Assembly (NCBI GenBank): GCA_002371705.1
Contig: DFGI01000019.1
Coordinates: 1 to 64,000, forward strand
Length of the DNA stretch: 64,000 nucleotides
Source of the DNA: Bacteroidales bacterium UBA3754
Lineage (GTDB): Bacteria; Bacteroidota; Bacteroidia; Bacteroidales; UBA1715
Direction: 5' to 3'
The position numbers were made by a program, and so were the translations under genes. Of this stretch, positions 9,688 through 17,610 are shown piece after piece. The notes under the pieces are model-generated. The model saw nothing but the letters and a program-made list of their open reading frames with translations. It searched no databases and was not told where the DNA came from. How positions within the stretch are numbered: position 1 is the stretch's first letter; every line of letters begins with the position of its first letter.

Positions 9688-10328
9688 TCTAATTGTCCTT
9701 CCCGTGTCATATTGCTTGTATCGACTAAAATTGCATCGTCGGCTTGTCGTAGTGGACTTTCCGCTCGTGTTGTGTCAATAAAATCACGTTGTTTTAGATT
9801 TTCTAGAATTTCATTGTAGTTGGCGTGCCCTTCTTTTGCCATTAGCTCGTCGTAGCGGCGTTGCGCGCGGACTTCGGGCGATGCGGTTACGAAAAATTTA
9901 TAGTCGGCGTGAGGAAAAACAACTGTGCCTATATCGCGGCCGTCCATAACCACATTGGCTGATTCGCCGTATTTTTGCTGTTTTTCCACCATTGCCTTTC
10001 TCACAAAACCGATTTTGCTCACGTTGCTCACATCGTGGGCAACTTCCATACTGCGGATTTGTTTTTCAACATTTATACCATTTAGGTATGTGTCTTGTTG
10101 TTGTGTATTACTATTTAAAGCAAAACTTATATTGATTTCGTCAATTCGTTGTTTTAAAGCGTTTTCGTCAACTACGCCGTTTTGGATTAAATTGTTTTGC
10201 TGGCAGAAAAATGTTACTGCGCGGTACATCGCACCTGTGTCAACATACGTGTACCCAAGCCGTTTCGCCAATGCTTTTGCTATTGTGCTTTTCCCGCACG
10301 AAGAATGTCCGTCGATTGCAATTATCAT
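9663..10328 (-). CDS. cmk: Cytidylate kinase
   Basis: Phosphorylates CMP and dCMP to the diphosphates with ATP. 221 residues. P-loop DGHSSCGKST at residues ~6-15, YVDTGAMYRAVTFF substrate-binding strand, DGRDIGTVVFPHADYKFF and the RRYDEL lid region are all typical. It overlaps porQ upstream by 4 bases (ATGA) and ispH downstream by 25 bases, which indicates one transcript. Confidence 0.96.
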   Translation of the reverse strand: MIIAIDGHSSCGKSTIAKALAKRLGYTYVDTGAMYRAVTFFCQQNNLIQNGVVDENALKQRIDEINISFALNSNTQQQDTYLNGINVEKQIRSMEVAHDVSNVSKIGFVRKAMVEKQQKYGESANVVMDGRDIGTVVFPHADYKFFVTASPEVRAQRRYDELMAKEGHANYNEILENLKQRDFIDTTRAESPLRQADDAILVDTSNMTREGQLEWILSKIQ

Positions 10329-11401
10329 AAGTTTGTAGATTTACGTTTTTGTGCTTGTTTTTGATATGCGGAATACATTGTTTCCGCATTGAATCCGAGC
10401 GTGAAGAAATTCCGACCGCCGGCGGCTTGCTGTTTTGCCCAGCCGTATGAAATGTTGAATCTTGAAAATGTAAGTATAAATCCTGCACTGAGGCCGGCTC
10501 CCTGCTTCGACGAGCCAAACGACAGTTCTTCGGATTTCCGATAGTTGTAGCCGCCAATCACAGTAATGTGTTTTCCAAGAAAGATTTCTGTTGACAGATT
10601 GAAATGTTTTATCAATGTTCTACTGAATGTCACAAATTTTCGTTCGTCATTTTCTTCGTAAATGCCACTGTTTGAGGATGTTTTCTTCGCTTTTGGCTCA
10701 GAAACGTCGAAGTGTTGCAAGTCCTCGTACGTAATGTTGAACCGCACGGGTGCGTGTTCCAATTTTTGCGTCATTCCCATGTCAATGCTGTATGGCACTG
10801 GCTCGCGATTGCCTTTGGTGTATGGTTTTATGTTCCAGCCAATGTTTCGGGCGGCTATCGAAAAACACGACCGTTCAAGTCGGTACGAAATTCCAGCGTC
10901 GAATAATAGCCCATAGCTGCTGTAACTTTCCATATATGAGAGAATTGGCTTGATGTTCGTACCGACGAAAATGTTGTCTTTCAACTGATACGAAAGTCCG
11001 GAAATGATTTCGTATTCCGCTGGTACAAAGTTGTTTATGGCAGTTCCTGACTCATCATAGCCTTCGAATACTCCATAGTTTATAAAATGAATACCACCTT
11101 GCACCGTCATACCGTGCGACAGCGCATGCGCATATCCAATTGTGCCAAGACCGATACCCGTTTCCTTGAGGTGGAGCATTCCCCAGTTTCCAACGCATTC
11201 GTTGTTGTAAGACGAATCAAGCAGTGATGGGTTCTTTAGGGCAAATGGTAGATTTTTCTCCGTACGGGTTATTACATTTCCTCCGAAGGCATTTTCCGTG
11301 GCGGAGTACGGCAACGTGACGAACTCATACGTGGAACCGCCTCCTATTTGTGCGAAAAGGGAGAACGGGAACAACACCAAAACTATAAGAATCCGTTTCA
11401 T
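10325..11401 (-). CDS. porQ: Type IX secretion system protein PorQ
   Basis: Outer-membrane barrel-like protein of about 358 residues with a signal peptide MKRILIVLVLFPFSLFAQ. PorQ is needed for T9SS cargo export and surface attachment in Porphyromonas-type systems. GGGSTYEFVTLPYSATENAFGG near the N-terminus is split here only for length: GGGSTYEFVTLPYS then ATENAFGG. The C-terminal half alternates polar and apolar residues as barrel strands do. The open frame extends upstream through the tRNA-Phe gene, so the ATG at 11401 is taken as the real start. Location just before cmk is a known context for porQ. Confidence 0.9.
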   Translation of the reverse strand: MKRILIVLVLFPFSLFAQIGGGSTYEFVTLPYSATENAFGGNVITRTEKNLPFALKNPSLLDSSYNNECVGNWGMLHLKETGIGLGTIGYAHALSHGMTVQGGIHFINYGVFEGYDESGTAINNFVPAEYEIISGLSYQLKDNIFVGTNIKPILSYMESYSSYGLLFDAGISYRLERSCFSIAARNIGWNIKPYTKGNREPVPYSIDMGMTQKLEHAPVRFNITYEDLQHFDVSEPKAKKTSSNSGIYEENDERKFVTFSRTLIKHFNLSTEIFLGKHITVIGGYNYRKSEELSFGSSKQGAGLSAGFILTFSRFNISYGWAKQQAAGGRNFFTLGFNAETMYSAYQKQAQKRKSTNL

Positions 11402-11455
11402 TGAAAAAGCCTTGATACAAAGAAAACGAATTTTTGTGGATTTATTGCATAAAAA

Positions 11456-11485
11456 AAAGAGGATGACTAAAAAATCATCCTCTTT
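11456..11485 (-). terminator. Terminator after tRNA-Phe
   Basis: Stem AAAGAGGATGA/TCATCCTCTTT with 8-base loop; on the minus strand it is followed by a run of T. It begins 3 bases after the tRNA end. Confidence 0.85.
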
Positions 11486-11487
11486 CG

Positions 11488-11560
11488 TGGAGAGGGGCGG
11501 GATCGAACCGCCGACGCCAGGATTTTCAGTCCTGTGCTCTACCGACTGAGCTACCACTCC
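11488..11560 (-). tRNA. tRNA-Phe (anticodon GAA)
   Basis: A 73-base cloverleaf: acceptor GGAGTGG/CCTCTCC, D arm GCTC..GAGC, anticodon stem AGGA/TCCT around loop CTGAAAA with anticodon GAA, T arm GGCGG TTCGATC CCGCC. The acceptor stem has one T5-T68 mismatch. CCA is not encoded. Confidence 0.93.
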
Positions 11561-11572
11561 GATTTGGTGAGG

Positions 11573-11602
11573 CAAAAGTAGTAATAATTTTCGATTTACA
11601 AA
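11573..11602 (-). promoter_or_regulatory. tRNA-Phe promoter
   Basis: Minus strand: TTTTG, 18 bases, TACTTTTG (11573-11580), a good Bacteroidetes sigma-type promoter 13 bases before the tRNA. Confidence 0.7.
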
Positions 11603-11663
11603 ATTTTTAGTTAGAAAATTAAAAATTTTATTCCTTACGTCGTTTGCGGGAATTGGTAAAATC

Positions 11664-12185
11664 CTATTTATTCATACTAAACTCACAGGCACAATAACAT
11701 TGGCGGTACAAATCTAATTCCTTGCTCAATTCAATGCTTCGCTTGTAGCCGTCCTTCTTTTTGAAATCGTAGTGCGTGTAGCCTTTAAATTGTTCGCCAA
11801 TGGCTTGTATCACATTTGAATTTTTGTGAGGACTGATGGTTAATGTTGTCGCAAAGTGTTCAAAGCCAAGTTCTTCGGCTTTTTGGGCCGTGGCAGAAAG
11901 TAATGTTTTGAAGCACGTATGGCAACGAAGTCCGCCTTCCTTTTCGTGTTCCAGACCAGCCACGTTTTTAAGCCAGAATTCATGGTCGTAGTCACCTATA
12001 ATCAACTCCACGCCAAAATGTTTGGCAAGTTTTTCCACGTACAATTTTCTTTTTTCCCATTCTTCTTTCGGAAAAATGTTAGGCATAAAGTAATAGAGCG
12101 TCACGTTCCATTCTTCGGCAAGCAGCCGCTCCACCGACGCCGAACCGCACGGAGCACAACATATATGAAGAAGAATTTTTTTCAT
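11664..12185 (-). CDS. queH: Epoxyqueuosine reductase QueH
   Basis: Non-orthologous replacement for QueG that reduces epoxyqueuosine to queuosine in the tRNA wobble position. 173 residues with the defining Cys motifs: HICCAPCG near the N-terminus and the late pair GGLRCHTCF / QCYCACEFS that holds the metal and cluster ligands. The rest is HUP-like (LIIGDYDHEFW). It follows folD by 13 bases on the same strand and may be in its transcript. Short for the family but within its lower range. Confidence 0.9.
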   Translation of the reverse strand: MKKILLHICCAPCGSASVERLLAEEWNVTLYYFMPNIFPKEEWEKRKLYVEKLAKHFGVELIIGDYDHEFWLKNVAGLEHEKEGGLRCHTCFKTLLSATAQKAEELGFEHFATTLTISPHKNSNVIQAIGEQFKGYTHYDFKKKDGYKRSIELSKELDLYRQCYCACEFSMNK

Positions 12186-12198
12186 AGGAGAGAAGATT

Positions 12199-13071
12199 CT
12201 ATGCCTTCTTCCCTTTTGCCGCCTGCAAGGTGTTAATCATCAACGAGCAGATGGTCATTGGACCCACGCCGCCAGGAACAGGAGTGATGTAGCTGCATTT
12301 TGGAGCAACTTCGTCGAATAGCACGTCGCCTTTCAAGCGCCAGCCACGTGGAATTTCGGGAGCAGGAACGCGTGTGGTTCCCACGTCGATTACCACGGCA
12401 CCTTCCTTCACCATATTCGCTTTCACGAATCCCGGCGTACCAAGTGCGGCTATCAAAATGTCGGCTGAAGCACACACTTGTTCAAGATTTTTTGTGCGGC
12501 TGTGACACAACGTAACCGTGCAATCCCAACCTTTCTGGCTCAAAAGCACGCTCATCGGCTTGCCCACAATATTGCTTCGACCTATGATAACACAATGTTT
12601 ACCAGCAGTTTCTATGTTGTAGAACTTGAGCAATTCAAGGATTCCCGCAGGCGTAGCCGATTTAAAGCACGGCAGACCAATCATCATTTTGCCCACGTTC
12701 ATAGGATGGAAACCGTCAACGTCTTTGTTTGGACTGATTGTTTCAATAACTTTTTGTGAATCAATGTGTTTTGGTAATGGCAACTGAACGATGAAACCGT
12801 CAATGTCGTCGTTGTTGTTGAACTCCTCGACGGTTTTCAGGAGCGTTTCTTCGGAAATATTTTCGTCGAACGTCTTCAATGTGGAAACGAAACCGCACTG
12901 CTCGCAGGCCTTCACTTTGTTGTTCACGTAGGTGACGCTTCCGCCGTCGTTGCCCACAAGAATTGCAGCCAAATGAGGCACTTTTTCGCCACGAGCTTTT
13001 ATTTGTTCCACTTCGGCAGCAATCTGCTGCTTTATTGTTTCACTTACCTTTTTACCGTCAATCAGTTCCAT
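12199..13071 (-). CDS. folD: Bifunctional methylene-THF dehydrogenase / cyclohydrolase
   Basis: Interconverts methylene-, methenyl- and formyl-tetrahydrofolate in one-carbon metabolism. 290 residues from MELIDGKKVSE; a codon at 13080 would add three residues. Signature motifs VQLPLP, DVDGFHP, GRSNIVGKPMSVLL and PGGVGPMTI are present. It lies 20 bases downstream of ffh on the same strand. Confidence 0.97.
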   Translation of the reverse strand: MELIDGKKVSETIKQQIAAEVEQIKARGEKVPHLAAILVGNDGGSVTYVNNKVKACEQCGFVSTLKTFDENISEETLLKTVEEFNNNDDIDGFIVQLPLPKHIDSQKVIETISPNKDVDGFHPMNVGKMMIGLPCFKSATPAGILELLKFYNIETAGKHCVIIGRSNIVGKPMSVLLSQKGWDCTVTLCHSRTKNLEQVCASADILIAALGTPGFVKANMVKEGAVVIDVGTTRVPAPEIPRGWRLKGDVLFDEVAPKCSYITPVPGGVGPMTICSLMINTLQAAKGKKA

Positions 13072-13091
13072 ATAATTCAATTTTCAATTTG

Positions 13092-14423
13092 TTATCTCAT
13101 ATTCGGCATCATATTCTGCATCAGTCTGTTGCCTTTGCTGCCGGTAATCATCTTCATCATCTTTTTCGTCTCGTCGAATTGCTTGATGAGTTTGTTCACG
13201 TCTTGCACCGAGGTGCCGCTACCCAATGCGATTCGTTTTCGGCGGGAACCGTTCAGTATGATTGGATTCGCACGTTCCTCGGGAGTCATTGAGCGGATAA
13301 TCGCCTCAACGCCCTTGAACGCATCGTCATCAATGTCAATGTTTTTCAATGCCTTGCCCATTCCCGGAATCATCGAAGCCAAGTCTTTCAGATTACCCAT
13401 CTTCTTAATCTGCTGAATCTGGGCAAGAAAATCTTCAAAATTGAACTGGTTCTTCGAAATCTTCTTCTGCAACTTGCGTGCTTCTTCCTCGTCGTATTGT
13501 TCTTGGGCACGTTCCACCAACGAAACAATGTCGCCCATGCCCAAAATACGGTCTGCCATACGTTCGGGATAGAACACGTCGATTGCCTCGAGTTTTTCGC
13601 CCGTGCCGACGAATTTTATCGGCTTGTCAACCACCGAACGGATTGAAAGTGCCGCACCACCACGGGTGTCGCCATCGAGTTTCGTAAGAACTACGCCGTC
13701 GAAGTTCAGCCGGTCGTTGAATTCTTTTGCCGTGTTCACCGCATCCTGACCAGTCATTGAATCAACCACGAACAAGATTTCGTGAGGGTTTATGGCATTC
13801 TTAATGTTTGTGATTTCAGTCATCATGGCTTCGTCAACCGCCAAACGACCGGCAGTATCGACAATCACCACATCCTGTCCGTTCAGTTTTGCCTGACGGA
13901 TTGCCTTTTCGGCAATGTTCACGGGATTGCTGTCGCTCAAATCGGCAAAAACAGGCACGCCAATTTGTTCGCCAAGCACCTGCAACTGATTGATTGCGGC
14001 CGGACGATACACGTCGCAGGCAACCAACAACGGATGACGGCCTTGTTTCGATTTAAGCATATTCGCCAATTTACCCGACATGGTCGTCTTACCAGAACCT
14101 TGCAGACCTGCCATCAAAATCACGGTAGGATTGCCTTTCAGGTTGATGTCGGTTTTCTGACCGCCCATCAAGGCAGTAAGTTCATCGTGGACGATTTTCG
14201 TCATCATTTCGCCCGGCTTCACTGCTGTAAGCACGCTCTGACCGAGTGCCTTCTGCTTTACATCTTCGGTAAATTGTTTTGCAATCTTATAGTTCACATC
14301 GGCGTCAAGCAACGCACGACGAACGTCCTTCAACGTTTCGGCAACGTTGATTTCGGTGATTTTTCCTTGTCCTTTCAGTAACTTGAACGATTTCTCCAAT
14401 CGTTCCGATAAATTCTCAAACAT
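13092..14423 (-). CDS. ffh: Signal recognition particle GTPase Ffh
   Basis: SRP54 homologue that binds 4.5S RNA and nascent signal sequences and docks with FtsY. 443 residues: N domain (~1-85), G domain with P-loop GLQGSGKTT, DTAGRL and TKLDGD, then a methionine-rich M domain ending in MQNMMPNMR. The promoter element lies at 14447-14454. It heads a likely ffh-folD-queH transcript. Confidence 0.98.
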   Translation of the reverse strand: MFENLSERLEKSFKLLKGQGKITEINVAETLKDVRRALLDADVNYKIAKQFTEDVKQKALGQSVLTAVKPGEMMTKIVHDELTALMGGQKTDINLKGNPTVILMAGLQGSGKTTMSGKLANMLKSKQGRHPLLVACDVYRPAAINQLQVLGEQIGVPVFADLSDSNPVNIAEKAIRQAKLNGQDVVIVDTAGRLAVDEAMMTEITNIKNAINPHEILFVVDSMTGQDAVNTAKEFNDRLNFDGVVLTKLDGDTRGGAALSIRSVVDKPIKFVGTGEKLEAIDVFYPERMADRILGMGDIVSLVERAQEQYDEEEARKLQKKISKNQFNFEDFLAQIQQIKKMGNLKDLASMIPGMGKALKNIDIDDDAFKGVEAIIRSMTPEERANPIILNGSRRKRIALGSGTSVQDVNKLIKQFDETKKMMKMITGSKGNRLMQNMMPNMR

Positions 14424-14446
14424 GCTGTATCGATTTCAATCCGTTG

Positions 14447-14454
14447 CAAAGATA
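14447..14454 (-). promoter_or_regulatory. -7 element of the ffh promoter
   Basis: TATCTTTG on the minus strand, 24 bases upstream of the ffh ATG. Confidence 0.6.
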
Positions 14455-14506
14455 GTTATTTTCGGTTATGAATAATATGTTCTTACTGAATGTTTCGGAA
14501 ATGTAC

Positions 14507-14514
14507 TATCTTTG
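14507..14514 (+). promoter_or_regulatory. -7 element of the NifX-like gene
   Basis: TATCTTTG on the plus strand, 15 bases before the ATG at 14529; the two promoters in this gap are divergent. Confidence 0.6.
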
Positions 14515-14528
14515 TAAAAATTAGTGTT

Positions 14529-14957
14529 ATGAAAATTGCAGTTGCATACGAGAATGGTTCTGTGTTCCAGCATTTTGGACATACTGCCACGTTTAAATTA
14601 TATAGTATTGAAAACAACTCTGTTGTGAATAGTGAAATTGTTGGAACCAATGGTCAAGGTCACGGGGCTTTGGCGGGATTTTTACAAGAAAGAGGCGTTG
14701 ACACGCTTATTTGCGGCGGCATAGGCGGTGGCGCTCAGGATGCTTTGACACAGGCTGGCATCCGCATTTTCGGCGGAGTAACAGGAAATGCCGACAACGC
14801 AGTTGCTGCTTTGCTCAACGGAACGCTCGCCTACAATCCCGACGTAAAATGCAACCACCACGGCGAAGGCCACGAACATTCCTGCGGCTCCGAACATCAT
14901 TCGTGTCATAGTCACACCGATAAACAATCTTTTAACCCTACGCAATTAGATATATGA
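14529..14957 (+). CDS. NifX/NifB-type Fe-Mo cofactor domain protein with His-rich tail
   Basis: A 142-residue protein of the dinitrogenase iron-molybdenum cofactor biosynthesis domain family (KIAVAYENGSVFQHFGHT, LICGGIGGGAQDAL, GVTGNADNAVAALLNG). In non-nitrogen-fixing anaerobes such small proteins are thought to carry iron-sulfur or metal clusters. The tail (residues ~115-135) is rich in His and Cys (HHGEGHEHSCGSEHH), which suggests metal binding. No nif genes are nearby. It overlaps the next gene by 4 bases (ATGA), so the two are translationally coupled. Confidence 0.85.
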   Translation: MKIAVAYENGSVFQHFGHTATFKLYSIENNSVVNSEIVGTNGQGHGALAGFLQERGVDTLICGGIGGGAQDALTQAGIRIFGGVTGNADNAVAALLNGTLAYNPDVKCNHHGEGHEHSCGSEHHSCHSHTDKQSFNPTQLDI

Positions 14958-15342
14958 AAACTCCACAGGAACGGGCGGAACTTGCCGCTGAATATAAAAA
15001 GTCAATGAATTGTTGCCAGGCGGTGGTTAAAGCTTTTGCCGACACGGTTTCGCTTGACGAACAGACGTTGCACCAAATTGGAAGCGGATTCGGCTCTGGC
15101 ATGGGAACTACGGAAGCAACCTGCGGGCTCTTGTGGGAGCTGGCATAATTGCCGGATTACGCACAAAAGAAGGAAATGCCGTCCGCTTTACACGCGAAAT
15201 TCATAATCGTTTCAAGGCACTGTGCGGAGCAACTATCTGCAAGGAACTCAAAGGAATAGAGACGGGGAAAGTTCTCTGCTCGTGCGAAAATTGTGTGCGG
15301 AATGCAGTGATTGCAACGGAAGAAAGCTTACGCAATTCATAA
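14954..15342 (+). pseudogene. C_GCxxG_C_C family protein, broken by a one-base deletion
   Basis: Two frames together make one redox-type protein of the C_GCxxG_C_C family. Frame one (14954-15148) reads MKTPQERAELAAEYKKS, then NCCQAVVKAFAD and GSGFGSGMGTTEATCG, then ends early. The frame beginning near 15125 continues with ALVGAGIIAGLRTKEGNA and ends with the conserved CGATICKELKG and CSCENCVRNA cysteines. Adding one G to GGG at 15124-15126 restores CGALVGAG, the family consensus. No slippery heptamer is visible, so this is a deletion or an assembly error rather than programmed frameshifting. Confidence 0.82.
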
Positions 15343-15437
15343 TGCACAATGCATAATTCACAATGCACAATTGCAATTTTGTTATGGGTTATTAATTGGA
15401 GAAACGGTAGGATAACTCATAACCAATAACTCATAAT
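15333..15437. repeat. AT-rich short repeats and imperfect inverted repeat
   Basis: 15333-15377 repeats the words CACAATGCA and AATTCA several times. 15381-15437 holds an imperfect inverted repeat (TTATGGGTTATTAATTGG against CCAATAACTCATAA). Together with the esterase relic that follows, this gap looks like decayed or slipped DNA. No gene was seen here. Confidence 0.6.
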
Positions 15438-15444
15438 TCAAAGT

Positions 15445-15499
15445 TTATTTTTCCAAAATCTTTTTCACAAACGGAATCAATTCTTTGCTCATTACTTCC
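15445..15499 (-). pseudogene. Relic of the 3' end of an SGNH esterase gene
   Basis: The minus strand encodes EVMSKELIPFVKKILEK and a stop. This matches the last residues of the intact esterase at 24426-25553 (EAMSKELIPFVKKILEK). The DNA agrees at 51 of 55 positions (24426-24480), and three of the four differences are synonymous. Similarity stops abruptly at 15500. This is a fragment of a lost or moved second copy. Confidence 0.85.
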
Positions 15500-15530
15500 A
15501 ATCGGCTTTCTCGACTATAGTCGAAAGAAT

Positions 15531-15559
15531 AAAAACGCCATCTTGTATAAGACGGCGTT
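15531..15559 (-). terminator. Terminator of the five-gene export operon
   Basis: Stem AACGCCGTCTT/AAGATGGCGTT on the minus strand (one G-T pair) followed by TTTTA; it sits 28 bases after the stop of the barrel gene. Confidence 0.75.
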
Positions 15560-15587
15560 CGTACATGCGGTATCGGTTTCGTCTCGT

Positions 15588-16814
15588 TTAAAAGCTATAC
15601 TTCGCTTTAAACCACAATTCGGAATTATCCTTATAGTATGCAAACATGCCACTTTCCGCATTGAACCAATCGTAACCTAAAATAATGGCTATCTCGTCAG
15701 TGAGATGGTAATCGGCATTAAAGCGAATGAAAAATGCGCCGTCGTTTGCACAGTCAAATCGTCCGAATGCCCCCAATTTTAAGGTGTTTCGCAACAGTGC
15801 CTTGCTCACGTTCATAGTTGCCATTCCCGTATGTTCATAGTCGCTCAAGTCGTTGCTGTAGTCGGCGGTATATACGTGGTTATATTGAAGCATAATTGTC
15901 CAATCATTCCCTGGATACCAATCCAAACCGACAAGTGCCGAGGTTTGGTTCTTATGTACGGGTGCTGTCGCAAAGTTCCTGGTTGACACCAATGTGTTGA
16001 AATATTCCGCTACTTCGGCACGTAGCACGAATTTCCCCAACGATGTCGATAAATCTGCACCTACCATGGTCATTGGGTCATAGTAAGCGTCAATGTCGAG
16101 CATTTTCTCCGAAGTGACGCCATTGAGTCTGAATGCAGGCATCTTATTCCATGTCCGCAACGCACAAAGAGAGAAATCAATGTTGTTTAAATATGCCGAA
16201 ACACGTCCTCCGTATTCGCTATTGGCAATTTTTCGTTCAGGAATATTGTTGTGTAACTGGCAGTACATTCCGTTAAGCGAAATACTCCATGGATTCTCGC
16301 ATTCCGTTGGCATAACGTAAAATTCTGGTGTCGGGACAAATATTCCTTCTGCTTTCAGATACATGTTGCTATAGCTTACACGGATGGCGTTCACAGGAAT
16401 ACGTATGTCATCGTAGTCCTGTGCCAAAAACTCGCTATAATCCATTGGTGAGATGATGTCGGTGACTTGCACCCCGTCGGCAATACCCCACGTTACAATT
16501 TGTCTTCCAACTTTTACTCCCCAACCTTTGTTGCTATGTTCCATATACGCTTCGCGAAGGAACAAGCCGGATTGTCTGCTGACAATAGGATTGTACACGG
16601 CGTTGAGCGACACGAATCCAGAAGTGTTACCTTTTTCAAGTCCGCTCTCAAAACGTGCCCTCGTCCGACTCGACATATAGTCCCAATCGCCACTACTCCG
16701 TACCGCATGGTAACTGTCGATGAAACCCTTGTATCGAAATTTGACACCGGTGTCGTTGTCCTGCGCACACACCACAAACGGTGTCAGAAGCAATAAAAAG
16801 GATATGAATTTCAT
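15588..16814 (-). CDS. Outer-membrane beta-barrel protein of an RND/LolA-like locus
   Basis: A 408-residue secreted protein: signal peptide MKFISFLLLLTPFVVCAQ, then amphipathic strands throughout and a C-terminal aromatic strand (ELWFKAKYSF), as expected for an outer-membrane barrel. The phrase GWGVKVGRQIVTWGIADGVQ resembles the DUF1302-type barrels that accompany MMPL pumps and LolA-like proteins. It is the last gene of the operon, 3 bases after the LolA-like gene. I infer that it receives or exports the substrate at the outer membrane; the substrate is unknown. Confidence 0.75.
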   Translation of the reverse strand: MKFISFLLLLTPFVVCAQDNDTGVKFRYKGFIDSYHAVRSSGDWDYMSSRTRARFESGLEKGNTSGFVSLNAVYNPIVSRQSGLFLREAYMEHSNKGWGVKVGRQIVTWGIADGVQVTDIISPMDYSEFLAQDYDDIRIPVNAIRVSYSNMYLKAEGIFVPTPEFYVMPTECENPWSISLNGMYCQLHNNIPERKIANSEYGGRVSAYLNNIDFSLCALRTWNKMPAFRLNGVTSEKMLDIDAYYDPMTMVGADLSTSLGKFVLRAEVAEYFNTLVSTRNFATAPVHKNQTSALVGLDWYPGNDWTIMLQYNHVYTADYSNDLSDYEHTGMATMNVSKALLRNTLKLGAFGRFDCANDGAFFIRFNADYHLTDEIAIILGYDWFNAESGMFAYYKDNSELWFKAKYSF

Positions 16815-16817
16815 ACA

Positions 16818-17591
16818 CTAAAGACCTTTTTCCAGTTGTGAAACAGTGAACATATTATCGTCAGCGGGAGTATTATATTTATAGTTTTTGAAGACGAGAG
16901 CCGTTTCGTGGTTGGTCTGCACATTTTTCATATTCATTTTCCCCACAGTCCAAAAGCCATCAACTTGTTTGATGTCGGATGCGACAAGCAAACGGTGCAA
17001 TTTGTTCAATTTGTCATAATATTCCACACGGATAGGTATGAGACAATCCTGACGAATCCACGAAATTCGTTTCGTGTAGATTTCTCCCGTTGTTTTCGGG
17101 ACCGACTGGAGAACCCAGCATTTGTGTCCGTCAATAGATTCCTCGCGGAGCAACGTATGCGTGTCTTCGCTTAAATTGCGCCGGCCCATGTCGTCGTATG
17201 TAAAATCAGAGCCCATGAAATAGTCGGTTTTTGACGAAGAACCACTGATACGGCGAGTTTTTTTCATTGCCGGCAAATACAACCATTTGTCATCTTCCTT
17301 ATCGGTTCTGTCGTAGTCCCACGTTAGAAATCCCGTACCTTTCACGTCGCCGGGATAGAGGAAAAACATGATTGTTTTTCGGTCTTTTCCATAATCTTTT
17401 GAATAGGATTTTAATTCACGGACACGCTGACTTCCGTTTTTGTTGACGAGTGTAAGACTTATCTCGCAGTAACGAGTGTCTCCATCTGGACGGTCGTGTA
17501 CCTTTGCGGCGATTTGGTCGCCTGTGAGTGTTTGCGCCATCATTGCTACGGTCGCAAACATACTAACAAATGTCATTACTATTTTTTTCAT
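16818..17591 (-). CDS. LolA-like outer membrane lipoprotein-sorting family protein
   Basis: A 257-residue periplasmic protein with signal peptide MKKIVMTFVSMFATVAMMAQ. The sequence shows the LolA-like variant found next to RND/MMPL pumps (GTGFLTWDYDR, LPAMKKTRRISGSSSKTDYF, DGHKCWVLQSVPK). The fold forms a hydrophobic half-barrel that can hold an acyl chain. The canonical LolA is normally unlinked, so this one probably serves the pump encoded 19 bases upstream, carrying a lipid-like cargo across the periplasm. Confidence 0.88.
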   Translation of the reverse strand: MKKIVMTFVSMFATVAMMAQTLTGDQIAAKVHDRPDGDTRYCEISLTLVNKNGSQRVRELKSYSKDYGKDRKTIMFFLYPGDVKGTGFLTWDYDRTDKEDDKWLYLPAMKKTRRISGSSSKTDYFMGSDFTYDDMGRRNLSEDTHTLLREESIDGHKCWVLQSVPKTTGEIYTKRISWIRQDCLIPIRVEYYDKLNKLHRLLVASDIKQVDGFWTVGKMNMKNVQTNHETALVFKNYKYNTPADDNMFTVSQLEKGL

Positions 17592-17610
17592 CGTATTAAA
17601 AGTTTATTTG

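Noticed and set aside
11402..11575. N-terminal extension of PorQ
   Set aside because: It would translate the tRNA-Phe gene; a proper signal peptide begins at 11401.
12300..12515. Small frames opposite folD and ffh
   Set aside because: Antisense shadows without any supporting signal.
15118..15140. Programmed frameshift in the C_GCxxG_C_C gene
   Set aside because: No slippery heptamer and no downstream structure; one missing G explains the break.
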